Assembly (NCBI RefSeq): GCF_010667615.1
Contig: NZ_VYSG01000001.1
Span: forward strand, 496,001-560,000
DNA: 64,000 bases
Source: Bifidobacterium choloepi
Lineage (GTDB): Bacteria; Actinomycetota; Actinomycetes; Actinomycetales; Bifidobacteriaceae
Direction of reading: 5' to 3'
Shown here: positions 27,829-37,675 of the stretch, in pieces
Layout: each line of letters starts with the position of its first letter
How positions within the stretch are numbered: the first letter of the stretch is position 1
Made by a program: the position numbers and the translations under genes
The notes under the pieces: generated by a model
What the model was told of the DNA's origin: nothing
Seen by the model: only the letters and a program-made list of their open reading frames with translations
Databases searched by the model: none

Positions 27829-29013
27829 TCAGGACAGGTCGCTCCAGATGCCGGTGGCCTCGAGTCCGGCGGCGGTGGCCTCCGGATCGTCGGTCAGGAC
27901 GGTAACGTGGCCCATCTTGCGGTCGTGCTTGGCGACGGCCTTGCCGTAGTCGTGGGCGTGCCAGTCGGGATGGCCGGCGAGTGCCGCGCGCACGCCGTCG
28001 ACGTGCTGGCCGAGGACGTTGACCATGACGGCGGGGCTGAGCAGCTTCGGTTCGGCGAGCGGCAGGCCGCAGATGCCGCGCACGTGCAGGTCGAACTGGT
28101 CGAAGTCGCACGCCTCGATCGTGTAGTGGCCGGAGTTGTGCGGGCGCGGCGCCAGCTCGTTGACGATCAGCGTGCCGTCGGGCATGACGAACAGCTCGAT
28201 GGCGAGCGTGCCGGCAAGCCTGAAGCCTTCGGCCAGCGTCAGTGCCAGCTGGCGGGCGGCATCGTGCACGTTGTTGTCGACGTTCGCCGGTGCCAGCGTG
28301 AGGTGGAGGATGTTGTGGCGGTGGATGTTCTCGACGATCGGGAACGTGACGTAGTCGCGGCCGTTGCCGGCGACGAGCACGCTCGCCTCGAACGCGAAGT
28401 CGACGAAGCCCTCGAGGATGGACGGCGGGAACGATTCGTCCGGCCAGACCTTCGCGAGGTCGTCGGCCGACCGCAGCACGACCTGGCCGTGCCCGTCGTA
28501 TCCGCCTTCCGCCGTCTTGAGGACGGCCGGATAGCCAATCTCGGCGAGTGCCGCGTCGACGTCGGCGCGCGAGTTGACGGCGCGCCACGGGGCCGTGGCG
28601 ATGCCGTGGTCGTTGACGAAGGTCTTCTCCCGGATCCTGTTTTGCGTCACGCGCAGCAGGTCGGTGCCCTGCGGGATGGCGACGGTGCCGGGCTCGCCGC
28701 CGGCGACACCGGCGCCGCGCACGGCGTCGAGCGCGGCGGCGTCGACGTTCTCGAATTCGTAGGTGAGCACGTCGCTCCTGGCGGCGAGGTCGGCGATGGC
28801 GGCTTCGTCGCCGTAGTCGGCGACGACCTGGAAGTCGGCGACCTGGGCGGCCGGGCAGTTGTCGGTCGGGTCGAGCACGCCGACGCGGTAGCCGGCGTAG
28901 CGGGCCGAGAGGGCCATCATGCGGCCGAGCTGGCCGCCGCCGACGATGCCGATCGTGCCGCCGGGCAGCAGTGTTTCGAGGGTTGCGTTCGTTTCGTCAG
29001 ACAAGCTCGGCAT
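27829..29013 (-). CDS. purK: N5-carboxyaminoimidazole ribonucleotide synthase (PurK)
   Basis: PurK carboxylates AIR with ATP and bicarbonate to N5-CAIR. It is an ATP-grasp protein of 394 residues. [19 protein letters not shown] is the N-terminal nucleotide fold, [14 protein letters not shown] the ATP-grasp loop, and [18 protein letters not shown] the metal and active-site block. WPDESFPPS is encoded across a GGACGAATCGTTC motif at 28428-28440. Its start overlaps the purE stop by 17 bases, showing translational coupling. Length is normal. Confidence 0.96.
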   Translation of the reverse strand: MPSLSDETNATLETLLPGGTIGIVGGGQLGRMMALSARYAGYRVGVLDPTDNCPAAQVADFQVVADYGDEAAIADLAARSDVLTYEFENVDAAALDAVRGAGVAGGEPGTVAIPQGTDLLRVTQNRIREKTFVNDHGIATAPWRAVNSRADVDAALAEIGYPAVLKTAEGGYDGHGQVVLRSADDLAKVWPDESFPPSILEGFVDFAFEASVLVAGNGRDYVTFPIVENIHRHNILHLTLAPANVDNNVHDAARQLALTLAEGFRLAGTLAIELFVMPDGTLIVNELAPRPHNSGHYTIEACDFDQFDLHVRGICGLPLAEPKLLSPAVMVNVLGQHVDGVRAALAGHPDWHAHDYGKAVAKHDRKMGHVTVLTDDPEATAAGLEATGIWSDLS

Positions 29014-29506
29014 TGGATGCGGCCACCTTCTCCTTCAGTCCGTCGCGGTAGTCCTGCAGCTTCGCGGCCAGCGCGTCGTCGGTCATCGCGAGCATCGAGA
29101 CGGCGAGCAGGCCGGCGTTCGTCGCGCCGGAGTCGCCGATCGCCGTCGTGGCGACCGGGATGCCGCCGGGCATCTGCACGATCGACAGCAGCGAGTCGAG
29201 GCCGCTCAGCGCGCGCGACTTGACCGGCACGCCGATGACCGGCAGCGTCGTCTGCGCGGCGACCATGCCCGGCAGGTGCGCGGCACCGCCGGCGCCGGCG
29301 ATGATGATCCTGAAGCCGTTCGCGCGCGCGTCACGGGCGAACTCGCCCATGAGCTCGGGCGTGCGGTGCGCCGAGATCACGCGCTTGACATAGGGCACGC
29401 CGAACTGGTCGAGCATTTCGCAGGCATGGCTCATCGTCGCCCAGTCGCTCGCCGATCCCATGATCACCGCGACCGGCGCGCTTGCCGGATTGACGTCTTG
29501 CGTCAT
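28997..29506 (-). CDS. purE: N5-CAIR mutase (PurE)
   Basis: PurE isomerises N5-CAIR to CAIR. The 169-residue protein has the class I signature [14 protein letters not shown], with SAHRTPELM and [17 protein letters not shown] and [16 protein letters not shown] precedes the ATG at 29506 by six bases. It is the first gene of a purE-purK pair with overlapping ends. Upstream at about 29550-29575 a C5/G5 hairpin may terminate the preceding oxidoreductase gene. Confidence 0.97.
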   Translation of the reverse strand: MTQDVNPASAPVAVIMGSASDWATMSHACEMLDQFGVPYVKRVISAHRTPELMGEFARDARANGFRIIIAGAGGAAHLPGMVAAQTTLPVIGVPVKSRALSGLDSLLSIVQMPGGIPVATTAIGDSGATNAGLLAVSMLAMTDDALAAKLQDYRDGLKEKVAASNAELV

Positions 29507-29610
29507 ATGGTCACCTCCAGTAGGCCGGAATATTCCCTTGGTCGGGACCTCCCCCACTGTAGTAGGGGGTGCGGGAACGTGGCCGTCCGGCGTCCATTTT
29601 TCCTTTCTCG

Positions 29611-30651
29611 TCAGAACTGCAGGACAGTCTTGCCGAAGACGCGGCCCTCGATCAGCTTGGCGAAGGCTTCCGGAGCGCGGTCGACCGGGTAGGTGGAGTC
29701 GACGACCGGATGCAGGTCGTTGTGCTCGACGAAGCGCAGCATCGACGCGAAGTCGTCGCGGCTGCCCATCGTGTTGCCCTGGACACGGATGTCCTGGAAG
29801 AAGATGCGCGTCAGCTCGGCGCCGGGCTGGTCGCCGGCCGTCGCGCCGCACACGACGATCGTGCCGCCGGGGCGCACCGACTTGACCGAATGGCTCCACG
29901 TGGCCGAACCGACCGAGTCGATGACGGCGTCGACCTTGTGCGGCAGGCGCTCGCCGGACGCGACGGCGACGTCGGCGCCGAGCGCGAGCGCGCGGTCGCG
30001 GCGAGTCTCGCTGCGCGACGTCGCGAAGACCTCGAGGCCGGCGGCGTGCGCCATCTGGATGGCGGCCGTCGCGACGCCGCCGCCACAGCCCTGGACGAGG
30101 ACAGTGTCGCCGGGCTTGACGCGGGCGCGGCTGAACAGCATCGAGTAGGCGGTCAGCCAGCTCGTGCCGAGCACGGCGGCTTCCAGCACGTCGAGGTTCT
30201 TCGGCTTGGGGAACAGGTTGGCCGTCGGCACGGCGCAGCGCTGCGCCATCGTGCCCGGATACTGTTCGGACAGGATCGTGCGGCGCTGGCCCGGCAGCGT
30301 GCCGGCGCCGCCGTCGGGACCGCCGACGACGGTGTAGGCGACGACCTCGTCGCCGGCCTTGAGGACGGTGCCGCCGCCATGGACCGTCGCGCCGCATTTC
30401 ACCGGCTTGCCGTCGGCGCCCAGCGGCGTCTCCTCCAGCACGCCGCAGATGTCGGTGCCGAGTATCATCGGCGTCGATTCCATCGTCAGGCCGACGCCCT
30501 TGAGGCTCCAGATGTCGTGGTGGTTGACGGACACGGCCGACGTGCGGATGACGCTCCAGTCGGCGCGGGGCTCCGGGTCGGGCCGCTCGCCCACCGTCAG
30601 CGCCGCCAGCGGATTGTGATAGTCGATCGAGGATGCAAAGACTGCCTTCAT
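29611..30651 (-). CDS. Quinone oxidoreductase-like zinc-independent MDR dehydrogenase
   Basis: A medium-chain dehydrogenase/reductase, probably NADPH-dependent. The 346-residue product starts [14 protein letters not shown]. It has the catalytic-domain stretch [12 protein letters not shown] and [11 protein letters not shown], and a Rossmann nucleotide motif [18 protein letters not shown] (GxGxxA-like). The classical structural-zinc Cys cluster is absent, which fits the quinone reductase branch. GGAAGG lies just before the ATG. It is divergent from the Dxs-like gene. Substrate unknown. Confidence 0.82.
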   Translation of the reverse strand: MKAVFASSIDYHNPLAALTVGERPDPEPRADWSVIRTSAVSVNHHDIWSLKGVGLTMESTPMILGTDICGVLEETPLGADGKPVKCGATVHGGGTVLKAGDEVVAYTVVGGPDGGAGTLPGQRRTILSEQYPGTMAQRCAVPTANLFPKPKNLDVLEAAVLGTSWLTAYSMLFSRARVKPGDTVLVQGCGGGVATAAIQMAHAAGLEVFATSRSETRRDRALALGADVAVASGERLPHKVDAVIDSVGSATWSHSVKSVRPGGTIVVCGATAGDQPGAELTRIFFQDIRVQGNTMGSRDDFASMLRFVEHNDLHPVVDSTYPVDRAPEAFAKLIEGRVFGKTVLQF

Positions 30652-30805
30652 TGGCCTTCCTTCCCTGAAAGAAATAGTGAGGCCCACTGTAGCACCGGCG
30701 GCCAGTGAAACGATTTGTGCCGGCGCAACGCTACTATCGAAAGACCGGCGTCCGCGGACCGAGACCGGACGGCCGTACGACAACCATGTTTTTGAGGGGC
30801 GATAC

Positions 30806-32854
30806 ATGACCAGTGACCTGCTAGCGACCATCTCCACTCCGGCGGACGTGAAGAGACTGACGGCAGCGCAGCTGGAGGACCTGTGCGCCGAGATCCGCGC
30901 GGCACTGCTTGAATTCGGCAAGCGCCACGGCGGCCACATCGGCTCGAACCTCGGCCTCGTCGAGGCGTGCGTGGCGCTGCACCGCGTCTTCGACTCCCCC
31001 GCCGACGCGATCGTCTTCGACGTGTCCCACCAGAGCTACGCCCACAAGATGCTGACCGGCCGCGCCGAGGCGTTCCGCAACGCGGCGCTGTTCGGCACGG
31101 TGACCGGATTCACCAACCCCGACGAAAGCGAGCACGACCGCTTCGTGCTCGGCCACACCGGCACGTCGGTCTCGCTGGCGTGCGGACTGGCGAAGCAGAG
31201 GGACATGGACGATTCGTCCGCGATCGGGAACGTCGTCGCCGTCATCGGCGACGGTGCGCTGAGCTCGGCTGTCGCGTTCGAGGGCCTCAACAACGCCGCC
31301 GAGCAGGGCGGCAACATGATCATCGTGTTCAACGACAACGAGATGTCGATCGCCGAAAACCACGGCGGCATGTACGCCACGCTCGCCCGCATGCGCGAAT
31401 CGAACGGCGAAAGCGAGCCGAACCTGTTCCACGCGTTCGGCCTCGACTACATGTACGTGCCGGACGGCAACGACGTGCACGCCCTTGTCGACGCGTTCGA
31501 GTCCGTCAGGGACATCGACCATCCGATCGTCGTCCACATCCACACGACAAAGGGCCTCGGCATGGACACCGACCCCGAGGACGTCGCCCACGGCTACCGC
31601 GAAGGCCGCTGCGAAGCCAACCACTGGCAGGACCCGATCGTCCAGGCCTCCTCCACGTCCCCGATCCCTTCTTCGGAGGGGGTCGGCGAGGCGCAGCCGG
31701 GCCGGGAGGAGTCCCCGCATCCCGCCGATCCCTCGCAGGGCGCGCGCAAGTTCTACGGGCAGCTCGCGATGGCGGAACTCGAGCAGCGGTTCGCCGGCGA
31801 GCCCGGACTCGTCGTCGTCTCGCCGGCCACGCCGGGCTCCAACGGCATCACGCGCGAGTTCCGCGAGCGCGCGGGCAAGCACTACGTCGACACCGGCATC
31901 ACCGAGGAGCACGCCGTCGCGTTCGCGTCCGGCATCGCGCAGGCCGGCGGCCGTCCCGTCGTCGCGACGAGCGCGACGTTCTTCCAGCGCGCCTACGACG
32001 AAATCCAGCAGGAGCTCTCGCTCAACGGCAACCCGGTGACGTTGCTGTCGTTCGGCGGCGGCCTGTCCGACGCCGACAACACGCATTCGGGCGCCTACGA
32101 CATCGGCTTCTTCGGCAACATCCCGAACCTGACGTGCCTGGCGCCGACGAACCGGCGCATGTTCCTCAAGATGCTCGACTGGTCGACGTCGCTAACGAAC
32201 ACGTCGCCGGTCGTCATCCGCGTGCCCGGCCAGACGATCCTCGACGCCGAGATCGCCGGCGTCGACGACCCGGCGGGCGTCGTCGCGGCGGCCGTCGACG
32301 CCCGCGTGGCCGACCGTTCGCATCCGTTCGACCGCTACGTCGTCAAGCATCACGGCAGCCGCGTCGCCATCATCGGCCTGGGCGACGCCGCCATCCTCGC
32401 GCAGCGGGTCGCCGACGCGCTCGCCGCCGGCAATGACGGCAGGCAGTGCTCGCTCGGGGCCGTCCTGTCGGACGAATCGTTCGACAGGAACCTCGGCGCC
32501 GGCGCGACCGAGCGGCGGGCGTTCGCCGGCGGCCATTCGCCGCGGGAAGCCGGCGAGCCGATCGAGGCGAGCGTCATCGACCCGCTGCAGTTCTCGACGA
32601 TCGACGAGGCGACGCTGCGCACGCTGCCGGCCAGCCACGACGTCGTCGTCACGATCGAGGACGGCCAGCTCGAAGGCGGCTGGGGCGAGAAAATCACGGC
32701 GTTCTACGCGAACTGCATGCCGGAAGCCGGCGTCAAGACGCTCAACTTCGGCGCCCGCAAGGAGTTTACCGACCGCGTGAATCTCGCGAGCCTGCTGGAC
32801 CGCTACGGCATGACGGTCGCCGACATCGTCGCCGACATCCGCGCCGTCCTGTGA
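30806..32854 (+). CDS. 1-deoxy-D-xylulose-5-phosphate synthase family protein with repeat-derived inserts
   Basis: It is a thiamine-diphosphate enzyme of the Dxs family, which makes DXP from pyruvate and glyceraldehyde 3-phosphate. Residues show FDVSHQSYAHKMLTGR, GHTGTSVSLACG, the ThDP-binding GDGALSS...FNDNEMS and the catalytic GITEEHAVAFASG. At 682 residues it is 40-60 longer than usual. One insert (SPIPSSEGVGEAQPGREESP) is encoded by a copy of the 55-bp repeat unit seen at 3702-3860. A second (LSDESFDRNLGAGATERR) carries GGACGAATCGTTC. The SHQSY variant suggests a Dxs paralogue, so the exact reaction is uncertain. TGAGGGG precedes ATG 30806. Confidence 0.8.
   Translation: MTSDLLATISTPADVKRLTAAQLEDLCAEIRAALLEFGKRHGGHIGSNLGLVEACVALHRVFDSPADAIVFDVSHQSYAHKMLTGRAEAFRNAALFGTVTGFTNPDESEHDRFVLGHTGTSVSLACGLAKQRDMDDSSAIGNVVAVIGDGALSSAVAFEGLNNAAEQGGNMIIVFNDNEMSIAENHGGMYATLARMRESNGESEPNLFHAFGLDYMYVPDGNDVHALVDAFESVRDIDHPIVVHIHTTKGLGMDTDPEDVAHGYREGRCEANHWQDPIVQASSTSPIPSSEGVGEAQPGREESPHPADPSQGARKFYGQLAMAELEQRFAGEPGLVVVSPATPGSNGITREFRERAGKHYVDTGITEEHAVAFASGIAQAGGRPVVATSATFFQRAYDEIQQELSLNGNPVTLLSFGGGLSDADNTHSGAYDIGFFGNIPNLTCLAPTNRRMFLKMLDWSTSLTNTSPVVIRVPGQTILDAEIAGVDDPAGVVAAAVDARVADRSHPFDRYVVKHHGSRVAIIGLGDAAILAQRVADALAAGNDGRQCSLGAVLSDESFDRNLGAGATERRAFAGGHSPREAGEPIEASVIDPLQFSTIDEATLRTLPASHDVVVTIEDGQLEGGWGEKITAFYANCMPEAGVKTLNFGARKEFTDRVNLASLLDRYGMTVADIVADIRAVL
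31665..31720. repeat. Palindromic repeat unit in frame inside the Dxs-like gene
   Basis: The stretch containing GGAGGGGGTCGGCGAGGCG then CCGGGAGGAGT aligns with the 55-bp unit at 3806-3860 (reverse complement), with only a few differences over about 38 bases. It lies in the linker between the two ThDP domains and keeps the frame open. Confidence 0.65.
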
Positions 32855-32899
32855 CGGTCGGCGGCGGGTGTCATACTGAGTGCCGGACGGCTGTCCCGC

Positions 32900-32972
32900 G
32901 CCCTCGTAGCTCAATGGATAGAGCAGAGGCCTTCTAATCCTAAGGTTGCCGGTTCGAGTCCGGCCGAGGGCA
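32900..32972 (+). tRNA. tRNA-Arg (anticodon UCU)
   Basis: A 73-base cloverleaf. The acceptor arms GCCCTCG and CGAGGGC pair fully. The D arm is GCTC...GAGC, the anticodon loop CTTCTAA gives UCU, and the T arm is GCCGG-TTCGAGT-CCGGC. The anticodon stem (GAGGC/TCCTA) pairs only at its three middle positions; a C31-U39 mismatch is also usual in actinobacterial tRNA-Arg(UCU). CCA is not encoded in full (discriminator A, then CCG). It lies 45 bases after the Dxs-like gene. Confidence 0.95.
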
Positions 32973-33000
32973 CCGTCGGGAATCATTGATTCCAGCGAAG

Positions 33001-33036
33001 CGAGAGCCCCGCAACCAACCGGTTGCGGGGCTCTCG
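33001..33036. terminator. Hairpin after tRNA-Arg
   Basis: A 16-bp perfect stem (33001-33016 with 33021-33036) with an AACC loop. It lies between the tRNA and the convergent permease gene. U-tracts are poor on both strands, so it may act as an mRNA 3' stabiliser as well as a terminator. Confidence 0.6.
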
Positions 33037-33067
33037 CGTAGGAATAGTACGGAAAGCGCGGAACGAT

Positions 33068-34270
33068 TCATCCCTCGATGACGAGCGCGAGCGCCGTCAG
33101 CACGATCAGGAACGCGAAGCTGATGCCCATGTAGACGCCGAGGTAGCGCAGCTTCTTCGCCGGGTATTCCTTGGCGATCGCCTTGTACGTGATCAGCGAC
33201 GCCATCGACGCGATGATCGTGCCCATGCCGCCGAGGTTGGTGCCGATGATCAGCGGCACCCAGGCATTCGAGAAGCCGGACAGCAGCAGCGTCGACGGCA
33301 CGTTCGAAATGAACTGGCTGAAGATGACGGCGACGAGCAGCGGATGGGCGCCGACGGTCGCCTGCGCGATCGCCGTGAACTCCGGCACGCGCTTCATGTT
33401 GCCGATGAAGATGAAGAACATGATGAACGTCAGCGGCAGCGCCCAATCGGCGTGACGGTAGGCACGGATGTCGGTGAACAGGAACGCGGCGAACACGACG
33501 ACGCACATCAGCCACAGCGGCGTCAGGTCGCTGACCGTCGCGATGCACAGCAGGAACAGCAGGATGTAGACGACGCAGCGCCAGCCGGCGTGCGAGCCCG
33601 GCTTGCCGTAGCCCATGATGCGGATCTCGTCCGGCTGCGGAACGCCACTGTTCGGCGCGAGGACGGAGCGTTCGATGCCCTCGCTGTCCATCGACTTGAA
33701 CTCGCTGACCGGCTCGCCGCGGAAGACGATGCAGCTGGCGATGACGAGCAGCACGGCGGCGACGGCGGAATACGGCGCCATGACGCCGACGAACTGGACC
33801 GTCGACATGCCGGTGAGCGCCTTGAAGTAGAGGTTGTGGGCGTTGCCGATCGGCGTGAGCATCGAGCCGCAGTTCGCGGCGACTGTCATCAGCGAGCACA
33901 GCACGATCGACTTGTCCTCGAGACGGGCCATCTTGAGCACGGCGATGGCGAACGGCACGAACGTGACGAGGGCGACGTCGTTCGTGATGAACATCGCCGA
34001 GAAGAACGTCAGGGCGATCAGCGTGATCGCGAGTCCGCGGGCGGTGTTGACGCAGCGCAGCAGCGACGATCCGATGATGCGGAACACTCCGATTCGCTGC
34101 AGGCCGCAGACGACGAGCATGAGGCAGGCCAGCTGGGCAATGGTGCTGACGTGAACGTATCCCCAGTATTCACCGTCGGGCGGGACGATGAAGCATGAAA
34201 TCAGCGCCAGCAACGTGGCGACGACGAGGATGGTTTCGCTCCTGAGCACCCTGAGCAACCGTTGACCCAT
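33068..34270 (-). CDS. SLC13/ArsB-type anion permease
   Basis: A polytopic inner-membrane transporter of the ion-transporter superfamily. GGAGGAG lies three bases before the ATG at 34270, giving 400 residues and about ten to eleven hydrophobic helices. The family blocks FITNDVALVTFVPFA, AANCGSMLTPIGNAHNLYF and FISNVPSTLLLSGF are clear; the N-[DP]-P-like repeats are the substrate-site hairpins of this superfamily. A central hydrophilic loop (FRGEPVSEFKSMDSEGIERS) splits the two halves. Substrate could be dicarboxylate, sulfate, arsenite or similar; no arsenic genes are adjacent. Confidence 0.8.
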   Translation of the reverse strand: MGQRLLRVLRSETILVVATLLALISCFIVPPDGEYWGYVHVSTIAQLACLMLVVCGLQRIGVFRIIGSSLLRCVNTARGLAITLIALTFFSAMFITNDVALVTFVPFAIAVLKMARLEDKSIVLCSLMTVAANCGSMLTPIGNAHNLYFKALTGMSTVQFVGVMAPYSAVAAVLLVIASCIVFRGEPVSEFKSMDSEGIERSVLAPNSGVPQPDEIRIMGYGKPGSHAGWRCVVYILLFLLCIATVSDLTPLWLMCVVVFAAFLFTDIRAYRHADWALPLTFIMFFIFIGNMKRVPEFTAIAQATVGAHPLLVAVIFSQFISNVPSTLLLSGFSNAWVPLIIGTNLGGMGTIIASMASLITYKAIAKEYPAKKLRYLGVYMGISFAFLIVLTALALVIEG

Positions 34271-34717
34271 CCGCTCCTCCGTGAAAGTTGTGTAAATGCC
34301 GTTCCATCCTACATGGAACCCTCCCATCTACCCGTGATTCCAACGGTTTCGGCGGGTTGAATTTCCGTCCATCCGGTATTTTTTCCTTCGGTTTCCCTTA
34401 GAAAACACTGGGATTTCCCTCCGACCGTTTTGTCCAGCGTTCGGACAAAGGGGGTACGGAAGGCACCCCCGTCGACCTCGTAACGGGGTCATCGTGTTCG
34501 CCGTCGGCAACGACGGCGACGGACAGTCCCGGCAGGAATCGTCGAATATCGGCGGAAATTTTCGACAATAATCAGCTATTCCCACAAAAACGACTGAAAT
34601 TTCTTACAAAAAACCGTGAATTTTCTATACTAAGTCCGATAGTAGTTTCGTCCGACTATGCCAGTCGGCGGGACGGCCGGCATTGGGGAGCCGGAAGTTG
34701 GGGAAGTGGGCGATCGC
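34271..34717. other. 447-bp divergent intergenic region
   Basis: It separates the anion permease from the secreted-protein gene. The part from about 34540 to 34640 is conspicuously AT-rich against the surrounding DNA and holds the promoter listed below. A GGGGGTACGG...GCACCCCC hairpin lies near 34449-34472. No gene is supported; an 85-codon frame at 34328-34585 has no ribosome site. Confidence 0.6.
34604..34631 (+). promoter_or_regulatory. Sigma70-like promoter of the secreted-protein gene
   Basis: TTACAA at 34604-34609 and TATACT at 34626-34631 are spaced by 16 bases in a locally AT-rich stretch. They lie about 90 bases before the start codon at 34718. Confidence 0.5.
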
Positions 34718-35398
34718 ATGGATAGATCGCGGCAGTGGCGCAGGCTGGCGACGTCGGCGGCCCTCGCCGTGCTGTCGCTGGCGTCGGCCGTCGGTCTGGC
34801 ATGGCCGATCGGCCAGCCGGCGACGACGGACGATCCCTCCACCGTGCTCACGACGACTTCCTACCACGACGACGGGGCGACGTCGAAGACTGGCGACGCC
34901 GACGAGGTGGTGTCCGACGACTCGATGACGAAGACCCTGACGAACGGCGACTCCGACGATCCGGTGCCGTCGACGGCGACCGGCACGCAGTGGATGAACG
35001 CCGTCAACGCGGCGATCGGGCTGGAGCGGGATGGCCTGCCGCACCGGCTGACGAAGTCCGACCGGACGCCGTACGCCGAATATTCGTCGTGGACCGAGCC
35101 GGAGCGCGACGGCACGCATTTCGTGCGTCAGGACGACCTGCTCGTCCTCAATCCGCGCGCGGCCGGCACCTACGACATCGACGTGTACTGCGCCGGCGTC
35201 GGCACCGTCACGATCAACATGGTCGTCGACGGCCAGGCGATCGCGACGAGCCGCGTCTCCTGCCGGGCCTCCTCCCCCGCGCTCAAGGTCGTGCCCGTCA
35301 CCGTGACGTCGTCCGCGCGCCAGCTGTCGGTCCAGTTCGTCGCCGCCAACGCCACTGAGGCCGCCATCGGCTTCGTCTTCGAGGATGCCAGTTCCTGA
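34718..35398 (+). CDS. Secreted or membrane-anchored protein of unknown function
   Basis: Not recognised. The ATG at 34718 follows GGGGAAGTGGG and gives 226 residues. An Arg-rich start (MDRSRQWRRLATSAALAVLS) leads into a hydrophobic segment ending near residue 28, a typical signal peptide or anchor. A Thr/Ser/Asp-rich linker covers about 35-85. The C-terminal half has regular beta-strand character (TYDIDVYCAGVGTVTINMVV, LKVVPVTVTSS), suggesting a small beta-sandwich exposed outside the cell. It is driven by its own promoter and convergent with dnaG. Confidence 0.65.
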   Translation: MDRSRQWRRLATSAALAVLSLASAVGLAWPIGQPATTDDPSTVLTTTSYHDDGATSKTGDADEVVSDDSMTKTLTNGDSDDPVPSTATGTQWMNAVNAAIGLERDGLPHRLTKSDRTPYAEYSSWTEPERDGTHFVRQDDLLVLNPRAAGTYDIDVYCAGVGTVTINMVVDGQAIATSRVSCRASSPALKVVPVTVTSSARQLSVQFVAANATEAAIGFVFEDASS

Positions 35399-35418
35399 GA
35401 TGTCGTGGCCTAGAAGGC

Positions 35419-37515
35419 CTAGAACAGATCGGCCCTGAGCTGCTGGCGCTCCTGCTCGAGCTGGAGGTTGCGGGCGAGCAGCTCGGTCTTCTCGTCGCCT
35501 TCGGGCAGCTGGGCCATGCGGCGGCGGATGTTGCCGATCGTGCGCATGTAGCCGAGGTCGAGCAGCCGCGCCGTCAGCTCCCGGGCGTACCTCGCTTCCG
35601 TCGGCGTGGCGGCGCGCAGCGCCTGGTCCATGTGGTCGGGATGACCGGCGTCGGCGGCCTGGTTGGCCGAGTTGCCGGGCAATGGCAGCGGCATGACGGC
35701 GAGCTCGTTGATGACCGATTCGAGCGCCGGACCGCCGGCCTTGGTCAGGTTGTGCAGCCACAGGCCCATCGGCGTGTCCGCATCGGGCAGGCCGCCGGCC
35801 GCCGTGACGGCCTGGTAGAGCGTGCGGAAGACCGGCGTGACGAAGCAGATCGTCGCGAGCTGGTCGAACATCGTCCGGTCGATGGCGCGCGGCAGCTGGA
35901 TCAGCGTGGCCATGAACTGCTGCTCGGACATGAAGATCTCGTCGTCCACGCGGTAGTAGTCCTGCTCGCGGGCGTCCTGCCGGGCGAGCGCCTGCAACGC
36001 GGCGCGGTTGACGTCCGGATTGCCCGGCCCGGACACGCCGCGTTCGGCGCGCAGCTGCTCGAACCGGCCGAACCTGGGCGCGTAGGCGTCCTCAGTGCGC
36101 ACGTGCAGCTGGCTGCGGGCCGAGCGCACCTCGCGCTGCATGATGTCGAGGTCGATGCCGATCCTGCGGGCCGTCTTGCGCGTGTAGAGGTCCTCGAGCG
36201 AACGGTCGCGGATCTGCGCGACGAGCGGCGCCGCGGCCTTGACGGCGGCCATCTGGCCGGTCGTGTAGGCCGTGTCGCACTTGTCGACGACGGTGTCGAT
36301 GACGAAGTCGTAGAGCGGGGACGCACCGTCGATCAGCGAGCGCACGGCCTCGTCGCCACGCTCGATGCGCAGGTCGCAGGGGTCGAGGTTGTCCTCGGCG
36401 ACAGCGACGAAGGTCTGCGACAGGAACGCCGTATCCAGGCCGAACGCGTGCAGCGCGGCCTTCTGGCCGGCCGAGTCGCCGTCGAACGTGAAGACGACGC
36501 GGGAGCTCAGCGACTGGCCGGCCACCTTCGTCGGCCCGACGAGCTGGATGGCGCCGATCTTGTCGTCGCCGACGAACCGTCGCACCATTTTCGCGTGCTT
36601 CTCGCCGAATGCCGTGCCGCACGTCGCGACGGCGGTGTCCACGCCGGCCAGGTGCATCGCCATGACGTCGGTGTAGCCCTCGACGATGACGACCTGGCGC
36701 TTCTTCAGGATGGCCTTCTTGGCGAGGTCGATGCCGTACAGCACCTCTTCCTTGTGGTAGAGCTGCGTGTCCGGCGTGTTGATGTACTTGGCGGCGATCG
36801 CGTCGTCCTCGTAGAGCTTGCGGGCGCCGAAGCCGAGCGTGCGTCCGGTGCTGTCGCGGATGGGCCACGTCACGCGGCCGCGGAAGTAGTCGTAGATGCC
36901 GCGCTGGCCCTGCCTGGCCAGGCCGGCGTCGAGGATTTCCTGGTGCGTGAAGCCCTTGTTCGACAGGTGGCGCACGAGGTTGTCCCAGCCCTGCGGCGCG
37001 TAGCCGCAGCCGAAATGCGCGCAGTCGGCCTGCGTGAAGTTGCGGCCGTCGAGGAGCTTCCTGGCGGGGAGCGCCTCCTTCGTCGTGATCTGCGAGACGA
37101 AGAAGTTCTGTGCCTCCTCGTTCGCCTCGATGAGCCGGGCGCGCTTCGAGCGCACTTCGCCCCCGCCGAGCGCGCCGTCGGCGGCTCCGGCGCCGAGGTT
37201 GCCGCGCGGCGCGTCGTAGTGCAGTTCGATCCGGTACTTGTCGGCGAGGAACTCGACGGCGTCGCGGAAATCGAGGCTCTCCATTTCCTCGACGTACTTG
37301 AAGACGTCGCCGCCCTTGCCGCAGCCGAAGCAGTGCCACATGCCGACCGACGGACGCACGTTGAAGCTTGGCGTCTTCTCGTCGTGGAACGGGCACAGGC
37401 CGACGTACGCGCCGGCTCCGGAAGCCTTGAGCCGCACGCTCGCGGATACGATGTCATACAGGTCCGCCGCTGCGCGGACCTTCTCGATGTCTTCCTTCTT
37501 GATCATGCCGGCCAT
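35419..37515 (-). CDS. dnaG: DNA primase
   Basis: DnaG makes RNA primers at the replication fork. From ATG 37515 the product has 698 residues. The zinc ribbon is CPFH at 41-44 with CFGC at 62-65. The RNA-polymerase domain contains FGARKLYEDD. TOPRIM motifs are VIVEGYTDVMAMH and VVFTFDGDSAGQKAA. A C-terminal helicase-binding domain completes it. An extra loop (DDKIGAIQLVGPTKVAGQSL) separates the TOPRIM halves. The ATG at 37506 is an alternative start. dgt follows upstream on the same strand, as in many actinobacteria; rpsU and rpoD are not nearby. Confidence 0.95.
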   Translation of the reverse strand: MAGMIKKEDIEKVRAAADLYDIVSASVRLKASGAGAYVGLCPFHDEKTPSFNVRPSVGMWHCFGCGKGGDVFKYVEEMESLDFRDAVEFLADKYRIELHYDAPRGNLGAGAADGALGGGEVRSKRARLIEANEEAQNFFVSQITTKEALPARKLLDGRNFTQADCAHFGCGYAPQGWDNLVRHLSNKGFTHQEILDAGLARQGQRGIYDYFRGRVTWPIRDSTGRTLGFGARKLYEDDAIAAKYINTPDTQLYHKEEVLYGIDLAKKAILKKRQVVIVEGYTDVMAMHLAGVDTAVATCGTAFGEKHAKMVRRFVGDDKIGAIQLVGPTKVAGQSLSSRVVFTFDGDSAGQKAALHAFGLDTAFLSQTFVAVAEDNLDPCDLRIERGDEAVRSLIDGASPLYDFVIDTVVDKCDTAYTTGQMAAVKAAAPLVAQIRDRSLEDLYTRKTARRIGIDLDIMQREVRSARSQLHVRTEDAYAPRFGRFEQLRAERGVSGPGNPDVNRAALQALARQDAREQDYYRVDDEIFMSEQQFMATLIQLPRAIDRTMFDQLATICFVTPVFRTLYQAVTAAGGLPDADTPMGLWLHNLTKAGGPALESVINELAVMPLPLPGNSANQAADAGHPDHMDQALRAATPTEARYARELTARLLDLGYMRTIGNIRRRMAQLPEGDEKTELLARNLQLEQERQQLRADLF

Positions 37516-37595
37516 AAGCTCCCAGCATACCAAAACGCCTCCGTCGAGCCTCGCCTCTCCCCCGACATGTCACATTTCCGTCCCTGTCTTCCGCA

Positions 37596-37632
37596 TGTCC
37601 CGGTCCCGCGACCGGATCACGGGACCGGGACA
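37596..37632. repeat. 37-bp palindrome of the CCCGTGATCCGRTCACGGG family
   Basis: Arms of 13 bases (37596-37608 and 37620-37632) flank CGACCGGATCA, close to the core of the palindromes at 15196 and 39155. It lies between dgt and dnaG and may end dgt transcription, but has no U-tract. Confidence 0.6.
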
Positions 37633-37675
37633 CCGGGATACGATAATGCAAAGAAGAACGAGACCGGGCGAAAGC

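Noticed and set aside
34328..34585. An 85-codon minus-strand gene
   Set aside because: No Shine-Dalgarno, odd composition, and it lies in a promoter-bearing AT-rich gap.
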